DNA of 34,558 bases, from positions 1 to 34,558 of the forward strand of contig CAZUMX010000006.1 of the NCBI GenBank assembly GCA_964622275.1. The letters are read 5' to 3'. Origin of the DNA: CAYPEZ01 sp964622275. Lineage in GTDB: Bacteria; Patescibacteriota; Minisyncoccia; Phycocordibacterales; UBA6899. This document shows positions 16,263-22,044 of the stretch, in pieces. Position numbers and translations under genes: made by a program. The first letter of the stretch is position 1. Each line of letters starts with the position of its first letter. The notes beneath the pieces were generated by a model. It ran no database searches. It was given only the letters and a program-made list of their open reading frames with translations, and was not told where the DNA came from.

Positions 16263-16540
16263 CCCCGTGAGATAACTACGTACTATGTTTGATACGATTT
16301 TTTAGGTATCGTTTGCCCCAAGCAGTTTTTAAGTATTGTTCGCGAATCAGGGCATCCTTATGTGCAAGCGAAGATTCGTAATACACCAACTTCCACGGTC
16401 CACGTTTTTTTGTCGCAATAGATTCACCTCTCTGATGTTCAGCGAATCTTCGCTTCAAATCATTTGTGCTACCAATATAAAACTGCTTGGGGCCCCTAAG
16501 GACGTATACGTAATACATATCGCGCAATTATCTCACGGGG
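16263..16540 (-). repeat. Inverted arms of RNase P helix P3 flanking the endonuclease ORF
   Basis: CCCCGTGAGATAA (plus 16263-16275) and TTATCTCACGGGG (plus 16528-16540) are perfectly complementary over 13 bp. Five further pairs extend inward on the RNA (16523-16527 with 16276-16280, including two wobbles), giving an 18-bp helix. The outer 3' arm runs directly into AGGAAAGTCCG, where P3 ends in bacterial RNase P. The inward extension takes in the ORF's stop codon. Confidence 0.88.
16276..16518 (-). CDS. Small GIY-YIG endonuclease encoded inside rnpB
   Basis: An 80-residue single-domain GIY-YIG nuclease of the UPF0213/YhbQ type. MYYVYVLRG provides the GIY-equivalent tyrosine and FYIGSTNDLKRRFAEHQ gives the YIG motif, the catalytic arginine (KRR) and the histidine. 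ALIREQYLKTAWGKRYLK gives the metal-binding glutamate. All core residues are present, so it is probably active. ATG 16518 is preferred; the frame opens three codons earlier at TTG 16527, which is exactly the first base after the P3 arm, and then the frame with its stop fills all 252 nt between the arms. A weak GTGAGA ribosome site overlaps the P3 arm. This family is common in CPR genomes as solo genes, but placement within an RNA gene on the same strand suggests homing or mobile behaviour. Confidence 0.92.
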   Translation of the reverse strand: MYYVYVLRGPKQFYIGSTNDLKRRFAEHQRGESIATKKRGPWKLVYYESSLAHKDALIREQYLKTAWGKRYLKNRIKHST

Positions 16541-16564
16541 CGATTCCCTGCGTAGGGCAAGAGA

Positions 16565-16593
16565 ATAATACAATATGAATATTTATGTGTCAA
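16565..16593 (-). promoter_or_regulatory. rnpB promoter, near-perfect sigma-70 type
   Basis: On the minus strand TTGACA (16588-16593) and TATTAT (16565-16570) are separated by 17 nt. The start predicted 6-7 nt downstream falls at about 16558, the first base of the P1 strand of RNase P RNA. It lies 9 nt past the xfp stop codon. Confidence 0.9.
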
Positions 16594-16601
16594 AACACAC
16601 A

Positions 16602-18971
16602 CTAGGCCTCCCATTTCCAGTTGAGAATCTCAGGCATGTCGGTGCCGTAGGTGCGGATGTAGTCACGATGCTCCACAAGCTTGTCTTGTGCCATTTGTTT
16701 GACGTACGCTCCACGTGACCCAAGTTGTGGAAGCCGATTGATCACATCAATCACGAGGTGATATCTGTCCAGCTCGTTGAGGACGGTCATGTCAAAGTTC
16801 GTTGTGATGGTCCCCTCCTCTTTGTATCCACGGACATGGATGTTGGAATGATTGCGATGTCGATATGTGAGCCGGTGAATGAGCCACGGGTATCCATGGA
16901 ATCCAAAGATGACTGGCTTATCTGTGGTAAAGATTGATTCAAAATCTGTTTCAGAAAGTCCATGAGGGTGTTCGCTCTGGGGTTGGATCTTCATGAGGTC
17001 GACGACATTGACCATGCGAATCTTGAGCTCTGGAAGTTCTTTGCGAAGAATCATGATCGCTGCAAGGATTTCTCGCGTTGGGACATCGCCGCAGCTTGCC
17101 ATGACCACGTCAGGCTCTCCTCCTTGATCGTTGCTCGCCCATCCCCAAATACCAATGCCTTCACTACAATGCTTCACTGCGGCATCCATCGAGAGCCATT
17201 GTGGCGCTAGGTACTTACTTGCAACAACCACGTTCACATAGTGGCGACTTCGTAGACAATGATCGTAAATAGAGAGAAGGCAGTTCGCATCAGGAGGAAG
17301 ATAGACACGCACGACTTCAGCTTTTTTGTTCACGACATGATCGAGGAATCCTGGATCTTGGTGTGTGAATCCATTGTGTGCTTGTTGCCACACGTGTGAT
17401 GCGAGAAGATAATTGAGCGACGCAATTTTCCTTCTCCACGGAAGCCCTGATGTCACTTTAAGCCATTTTGCATGTTGATTGAACATCGAGTCGACGATAT
17501 GGATGAATGCCTCGTAGCTATTGAAGAGTCCATGGCGTCCAGTGAGCAGGTACCCCTCGAGCCACCCTTGGCATTGGTGTTCGCTCAGTATTTCCATGAC
17601 ACGGCCATCAGTCTCAAGAAATTCGTCACTCTCATATGTGCGGGCATTCCACTGACGCTTGGTGACATCAAAGACCGCATTGAGACGATTAGAAAGCGTC
17701 TCGTCGGGACCAAAAATACGGAAATTTCGGTGTTCTTTGTTGAGCTCAATGGTGTCGTGAAGGAAGTCTCCGAGACGTTGCGTGTCTGAGGCCATGACGC
17801 TCCCTGGAGTTTTTACATCGATGGAATAATCTCTAAAGTCAGGGAGTCGCAAATCTTTCATAAGGAGCCCTCCGTTTGCGTGTGGATTTGCACCCATGCG
17901 TCGATGTCCTGTCGGAGCGAGTTCCGCAAGATCTTGTCTGAGTTTGCCACTCTCGTCAAAGAGTTCCTCGGGACGATAGCTGCGCATCCACTCCTCAAGG
18001 AGTCCAAGGTGCGTTGGATGTTCTTTGTCGACTGAGAGTGGTACTTGGTGTGCTCGGAAGGAATTTTCGTTCGGGAGTCCATCGACTTCTTTGGGTCCTG
18101 TCCACCCCTTTGGAGAACGCAGAACAATCATTGGCCATCGTGGTCGTGACGGATCGTTTGTACTGCGTGCCTGCGTCTGGATGCGTGCGATCTCGTCCAT
18201 CACACGATCAAGAGTCTCTGCCATGAGGCGATGCATCGTCATTGGGTCGTTCCCTTCAACATAATGTGGTGTCCATCCATATCCTCTGAGCAACTGATCA
18301 AGCTCTTCAGGTTCAATACGTGCAAGAACACTTGGGTTTGCGATCTTGTATCCATTGAGATGGAGGATTGGAAGAACTGCTCCGTCGGTGATGGGGTTGA
18401 GGAACTTATTTGAGTGCCAAGCGGTTGCAAGTGGTCCTGTCTCGGCCTCACCGTCACCCACCACACAAGCGACTACGAGATCGGGATTATCGAGCGCCGC
18501 ACCAAACGAGTGGCTCAGCGAATATCCAAGCTCACCCCCTTCGTGGATTGACCCAGGGCACTCTGGCGAGACGTGGCTCGGAATGCCTCCAGGAAACGAA
18601 AATTGTGTAAAGAGTCTCCGCATCCCCTCTTCGTCCTGACTGATATCAGGATAAATCTCGCTGTATGTTCCTTCGAGATAGGTGTTTGCAACCATTGCCG
18701 GCCCACCATGGCCAGGACCTGAGACGTAGATCATATTGAGATCACGATCCTTGATCACACGATTGAGGTGCGCATAGATGAAGTTTTGCCCAGGAGTCGT
18801 GCCCCAGTGACCCAGGAGTGTGGGTTTGATATCAGCAAGCGTCAGTGCGCGTTTGAGGAGTGGGTTGTTGTAAAGGTAGATCTGTCCAACCGAAAGATAA
18901 TTTGCTGCGCGCCAGTATGCATCGATGCGTGAGAGAAGTTCGTGTGAAAGATGTTTATGTGAATGCGACAT
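16602..18971 (-). CDS. xfp: Xylulose-5-phosphate/fructose-6-phosphate phosphoketolase
   Basis: A 789-residue thiamine-diphosphate enzyme of normal family length. It splits xylulose 5-phosphate (or fructose 6-phosphate) with phosphate into acetyl phosphate and glyceraldehyde 3-phosphate (or erythrose 4-phosphate). Visible motifs are GHWGTTPGQNFIYAHLNR (54-71), GPGHGGPAMVANTYLEG (85-101), the ThDP-binding GDGEAETGPLATAWHSNKFL (172-191), HLNGYKIANP (204-213) and, in the second half, HQDPGFLDHVVNKK and LPPDANCLLS. It follows ackA by 25 bp on the same strand, so product and consumer of acetyl phosphate are co-transcribed. The stop codon lies only 9 bp before the rnpB -35 box; no terminator is obvious between them. 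Confidence 0.97.
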   Translation of the reverse strand: MSHSHKHLSHELLSRIDAYWRAANYLSVGQIYLYNNPLLKRALTLADIKPTLLGHWGTTPGQNFIYAHLNRVIKDRDLNMIYVSGPGHGGPAMVANTYLEGTYSEIYPDISQDEEGMRRLFTQFSFPGGIPSHVSPECPGSIHEGGELGYSLSHSFGAALDNPDLVVACVVGDGEAETGPLATAWHSNKFLNPITDGAVLPILHLNGYKIANPSVLARIEPEELDQLLRGYGWTPHYVEGNDPMTMHRLMAETLDRVMDEIARIQTQARSTNDPSRPRWPMIVLRSPKGWTGPKEVDGLPNENSFRAHQVPLSVDKEHPTHLGLLEEWMRSYRPEELFDESGKLRQDLAELAPTGHRRMGANPHANGGLLMKDLRLPDFRDYSIDVKTPGSVMASDTQRLGDFLHDTIELNKEHRNFRIFGPDETLSNRLNAVFDVTKRQWNARTYESDEFLETDGRVMEILSEHQCQGWLEGYLLTGRHGLFNSYEAFIHIVDSMFNQHAKWLKVTSGLPWRRKIASLNYLLASHVWQQAHNGFTHQDPGFLDHVVNKKAEVVRVYLPPDANCLLSIYDHCLRSRHYVNVVVASKYLAPQWLSMDAAVKHCSEGIGIWGWASNDQGGEPDVVMASCGDVPTREILAAIMILRKELPELKIRMVNVVDLMKIQPQSEHPHGLSETDFESIFTTDKPVIFGFHGYPWLIHRLTYRHRNHSNIHVRGYKEEGTITTNFDMTVLNELDRYHLVIDVINRLPQLGSRGAYVKQMAQDKLVEHRDYIRTYGTDMPEILNWKWEA

Positions 18972-18996
18972 ACAAAAAAGAGCTAAAAATATTCTA

Positions 18997-20115
18997 TCAC
19001 ATCATGCGAGCGACGATACGTGCCATCATGAGTTCTTCATTCGTATGCATGACGCGCACACGTGATGGATCTGACGCACTGATCCCCATCCATTCGAGAC
19101 CTGCGCAAATCCGCTTTCGGATAAGCTCTGATCGTTCGCCGATTCCACCGACGAAGATGAGCGCATCCACACCCCCAAGCACACCCGCGTATCCAGCGAT
19201 CCGTTTCTTCGCTTCATAACAAAACACATCAATGGCCTCCTTGGCACGAGTGTCTTCGCCTTCTTTCATAAGAAGATCATGCATGTCTGCGCTCACACCA
19301 GAGATTCCTAGGAGTCCTGATTGGTGGGAAATCATGGTCCCCACTTGCTCGTTGGTCATATGCTCGCTGCGAGCGATATGGAGCATTGTTCCAGGATCAA
19401 GATCTCCTGCGCGCGAGCTCATAGGGATTCCCCCGGTGGGCGTGAATCCCATTGTTGTGTCGATCGACTGCCCTCCACGCACAGCAGTAATACTCGATCC
19501 GCTCCCAAGGTGAGCGATAATGAGTCGGCCCGCTGCTGTCCTAGGGTCAACGAGACGGAGTTCTTCGACAATGTATTCACATGACAGTCCATGAAAACCA
19601 TATTTTTTTATTCCTGCGTCAAAATATTTTCTCGGGATTGGAAGGATTGAGGCAACACGCGGGATTGATCGATGAAAGACCGTATCAAAGCAAGCGAATT
19701 GTGGAATAGATGGATACGCAGCAATACTCGCATCGATGAGGGCGTTTTCAAATGGGAGGTGCTCAGGATCGAGATGCTCTCGCCCACGGAGTTCTTCACG
19801 CAATGGTGGCGTAATGAGCTCGTGTTTTTCGTGATGCATACCATGGACAATCCGGTGGCCGATCGCTGAAATTGTTTTTGTCTCTGGCGCCGTTGAGATG
19901 GTTTGGAAAAGAAGTGCCATCGCAGCCTGGGTATCAGGAATCGGTATCTGGCGCTCCTCTTTCTCTTTCACATTCCGCATCAGTGTGATCATGGACCCAT
20001 CGAGGCCTATACGTTCGATGCCGCCCGAGAGCAAGGGCCGCACACCTTCGCGGACAAAGAGTGCGAATTTGATACTTGAGGAACCTCCATTGATGACTAA
20101 GATCTGTGAATCCAT
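18997..20115 (-). CDS. ackA: Acetate kinase
   Basis: A 372-residue ASKHA-fold kinase, slightly shorter than the usual 395-400. It converts acetyl phosphate plus ADP to acetate plus ATP. Motifs are the N-terminal VINGGSSSIKFALF with the metal-binding Asn, GHRIVHGMHH, CFDTVFHRSIP with the catalytic aspartate, IIAHLGSGSSITAVRGGQSI (HLGSGSS in place of the commoner HLGNGAS), DTTMGFTPTGGIPMSSRAGDLDPG (starting about residue 222), and FVGGIGERS near the C-terminus. ATG 20115 is chosen over an in-frame GTG two codons upstream because it begins the conserved DSQILVINGG. Together with xfp (25 bp downstream) it forms an ATP-yielding phosphoketolase module. I see no clear promoter in the 146 bp upstream. 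Confidence 0.96.
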   Translation of the reverse strand: MDSQILVINGGSSSIKFALFVREGVRPLLSGGIERIGLDGSMITLMRNVKEKEERQIPIPDTQAAMALLFQTISTAPETKTISAIGHRIVHGMHHEKHELITPPLREELRGREHLDPEHLPFENALIDASIAAYPSIPQFACFDTVFHRSIPRVASILPIPRKYFDAGIKKYGFHGLSCEYIVEELRLVDPRTAAGRLIIAHLGSGSSITAVRGGQSIDTTMGFTPTGGIPMSSRAGDLDPGTMLHIARSEHMTNEQVGTMISHQSGLLGISGVSADMHDLLMKEGEDTRAKEAIDVFCYEAKKRIAGYAGVLGGVDALIFVGGIGERSELIRKRICAGLEWMGISASDPSRVRVMHTNEELMMARIVARMM

Positions 20116-20223
20116 AAACACACAAAACGCCGTACCCTATCGGCGGACTGAACGCTACCCGACCATTATCGCATATGTATGAAAAACAAGCGGTGGAAAA
20201 CTTGTATTTAATTGGTAATGGGT

Positions 20224-20989
20224 AATGGGGATAAGTCCGATATTTTTCATATTTTCATGGCCTAATATGTTTCTTTCTTCGGTCTCCCTGGTCCACGGAG
20301 TGTTCCCTCTAAATGATACTCTTCCACCATGTCGTCGGTCCATCGTGGAGAACCGTAGGGAGTGCCTTTCACCACGGAATGGCGGATTCCCTCAATCTCG
20401 GCTTTGGGAAACACTGTATTCACGGAAGCGAGGTAATTCCTGGGGAGCATGGTGGGGAGATGCGCAAGAAGTTTCTTTGCTTTGGCAGTTCCCTTTGTCC
20501 TTCTGTAGAGACTCCCCCACTGCCAGTCTTCTGCTCGCTTCACAAGCTTTGCCCGCAGGGGGTTCTGCTCCACATATCGGATGACGTCGATAAGGTGCTT
20601 GTCCTCTTCGATCGGAAAGGACTTGTATGTGCCTTGATAGAGATGGCCGTCTCCTATACTTTCAGTCAGAACTCGAGTCTGCCGGACATGGGTCGTCGTG
20701 AGCCAACGCATGAAGCTGCTCATGTCGGTGTCTTTCTTTGGATAGAGGATGAGATGCCAATGATTCGGCATGATAGCGTATGCGAGGATCCGCATATCGG
20801 TGAGCTCCTTGGCTTCTTCCAGCAAGGACTCGAAGTGACGATAGTCATCCTCAGTATGAAAAATGGTTGCTCGTCCATTCGCACGATTAATCACGTGATA
20901 GACAGTATTACCAACGGCAACTCTGTTCATCCGGGGCATGAACAGTATTATACAACAAATTATTAATTTATATCGGACTCATCCCCATT
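20224..20989 (-). mobile_element. RAYT-type IS200-like element with 20-bp terminal inverted repeats
   Basis: The left end AATGGGGATAAGTCCGATAT (20224-20243) and the right end ATATCGGACTCATCCCCATT (20970-20989) are inverted copies matching at 19 of 20 positions. They enclose one Y1-type transposase gene and 766 bp in total. No target duplication is visible, as expected for Y1/HUH enzymes. A short direct repeat GGTAATG GGTAATG lies at the left boundary. The element sits in the gap between ackA and the RHS locus. Confidence 0.82.
20262..20939 (-). CDS. REP-associated tyrosine transposase (RAYT, Y1_Tnp family)
   Basis: A 225-residue HUH single-strand transposase. The N-terminal strand-helix NTVYHVINRANGRATIF, the HUH motif in YAIMPNHWHLILYPK (H-W-H), and the catalytic tyrosine in the helix HLIDVIRYVEQNPLRAKLV (the family's Y-x-x-x-N-P-x-R-A) are all present. 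WQWGSLY follows, then a basic C-terminal tail LRGPGRPKKETY typical of RAYTs. RAYTs recognise short palindromic REP sequences; the inverted repeats here would be the natural substrate. The frame is intact. It is probably a domesticated or low-copy element; a full IS200/IS605 would normally have no long inverted repeats of this sort. Confidence 0.92.
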   Translation of the reverse strand: MPRMNRVAVGNTVYHVINRANGRATIFHTEDDYRHFESLLEEAKELTDMRILAYAIMPNHWHLILYPKKDTDMSSFMRWLTTTHVRQTRVLTESIGDGHLYQGTYKSFPIEEDKHLIDVIRYVEQNPLRAKLVKRAEDWQWGSLYRRTKGTAKAKKLLAHLPTMLPRNYLASVNTVFPKAEIEGIRHSVVKGTPYGSPRWTDDMVEEYHLEGTLRGPGRPKKETY

Positions 20990-21086
20990 TTCCCCAATGG
21001 AGTAGAGATCTTTTTTTGAGAGCGAAATGACAACTTTGTTGTGTTCAGGTTCCCTCATAAGGAATCAATCATGACTATCTCATCAC

Positions 21087-21482
21087 TTATTGGTTGAGTA
21101 AAGTTCGTAAAAATGGCCTTTTGTCTTCTGATTCTCCGTACTTATTCTCCCCTTTAGTTCCCGGAAGAAAGAACACCAAGGCCAAGAGAGCGTACGAAGC
21201 AAAGGGAACGAATCGTGCCAAAAGGAATATAACTATCGTCCCAGAAGGAAGATTTATATCATGTAAACGTCTTACGTAAAGAGAAACTACAGAAAAAACC
21301 ATAAATAAAATGGCCAGCCAAAAAATAGCGATCCATGGATAGTTACTCTGAGCCAATGTACTGATGAGTATATACACGCCCATCATCAACATATAGATTA
21401 TAAATACAATGACCATGGACAGTAAAAACTGAACCCTCCCAAGCCTTCCTTGGAATAATTTTTTAATAGCGAAGTTTTTCAT
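21087..21482 (-). CDS. DUF805 membrane protein
   Basis: A 131-residue inner-membrane protein with four hydrophobic segments. The DUF805 landmarks are GRLGRVQF at 12-19, RRLHDINLPSG at 71-81 and PGTKGENKYGE at 107-117. The family is widespread and its function is unknown. It begins 8 bp after the stop of the 182-residue gene, which itself follows the RHS gene by 5 bp, so it is the last gene of that operon. It could be a membrane partner or accessory immunity component of the RHS system; this is positional inference only. Confidence 0.9.
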   Translation of the reverse strand: MKNFAIKKLFQGRLGRVQFLLSMVIVFIIYMLMMGVYILISTLAQSNYPWIAIFWLAILFMVFSVVSLYVRRLHDINLPSGTIVIFLLARFVPFASYALLALVFFLPGTKGENKYGESEDKRPFLRTLLNQ

Positions 21483-21490
21483 GTCATTTC

Positions 21491-22039
21491 TTAGGAGGCG
21501 TGGTCGAATTTTGCTGAACTTGCTAGTTGTACATTTAAAACATAATCGCCAGGGAATCCTTTTGTTTGAAGCCAGTGTTTCTCAGGAGAATCGCTATCGA
21601 GAATGTCTTGTGCAAGTCTACCAGCCTCAGTAAGACTCTCTTTGGTGTCTATATCAACTAATCTTTGCCATTTAAAAAGTCTGTTTTCGGGGTTCATTTC
21701 GCATGCTTTTTTAATCATTTCTTCTGCAACACTTAGGTCATCTTGGCCGAAGTAATACTCTGCAATATGCATAATCACTCCAATGAAGAAGAGATACTCG
21801 GGATTATTCGCAAATTCTTTTTGAGATTTATTAAAATAGACAAGCAAACGTTTGGCCAGATCATCGTGGTCAATGTTAGCAGGACGTTCTTCAAGGACTA
21901 TATTATGAAATAAATATAGTAGACGAACCCATATTTCAGGATCACTAGAATGTAGTGGTAAGACGCGCTCGATATATTCGACCGCGTCTTTCCATTCCCC
22001 TGCTTTTTCGTATGATTCTAATTGTTGTTTCCAGTCCAT
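21491..22039 (-). CDS. Helical TPR-like protein behind the RHS gene; candidate immunity protein
   Basis: A 182-residue soluble protein built of helix pairs that read like degenerate tetratricopeptide repeats (WKQQLESYEKAGEWKDAVEY, and later LSVAEEMIKKACEMNPENRL). Its start lies 5 bp after the stop of the giant RHS gene, the classical place of an immunity gene in polymorphic-toxin loci. It has no signal peptide, as expected for a protein that neutralises an incoming toxin in the cytoplasm. I cannot assign a known immunity family. An alternative is a chaperone or an unrelated passenger gene. Confidence 0.75.
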   Translation of the reverse strand: MDWKQQLESYEKAGEWKDAVEYIERVLPLHSSDPEIWVRLLYLFHNIVLEERPANIDHDDLAKRLLVYFNKSQKEFANNPEYLFFIGVIMHIAEYYFGQDDLSVAEEMIKKACEMNPENRLFKWQRLVDIDTKESLTEAGRLAQDILDSDSPEKHWLQTKGFPGDYVLNVQLASSAKFDHAS

Positions 22040-22044
22040 AGTGA

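Larger units (their letters stand above)
15933..16558 (-). ncRNA. rnpB: RNase P RNA, bacterial type A, interrupted by an ORF in P3 and by an assembly gap
   Basis: Catalytic RNA that removes tRNA 5' leaders. In minus-strand order: GCCCTACGC (P1 5' strand, 16558-16550), AGGGAATCG (probable P2 strand), the P3 5' arm (16540-16528), a 252-nt insert, the P3 3' arm (16275-16263), then the universal GAGGAAAGTCCG near 16260. After that come the specificity-domain landmarks GCGGGTAACACCCGC, AGAGGGTGAAACGGC and GTGCAAGGCCGTG. A 100-N gap follows, then ACAGAACTCGGCTTATC and the P1 3' strand GCGTAGAGC (15941-15933), which pairs with the 5' strand at 8 of 9 positions. Promoter and terminator sit exactly at the two ends. 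Without the insert the length is about 374 nt, normal for type A, if the gap is near 100 nt. The insert is a GIY-YIG gene. P15-P18 and the P2 3' strand are hidden by the gap. Confidence 0.93.

Noticed and set aside
16276..16527. Group I or group II intron in rnpB carrying the GIY-YIG gene
   Set aside because: The coding frame uses all 252 nt between the P3 arms, leaving no room for an intron catalytic core. The arms themselves are P3, not intron ends.
20313..20966. Long plus-strand frame opposite the RAYT gene
   Set aside because: It is a shadow of the transposase, with cysteine/histidine-rich odd composition and no motifs.
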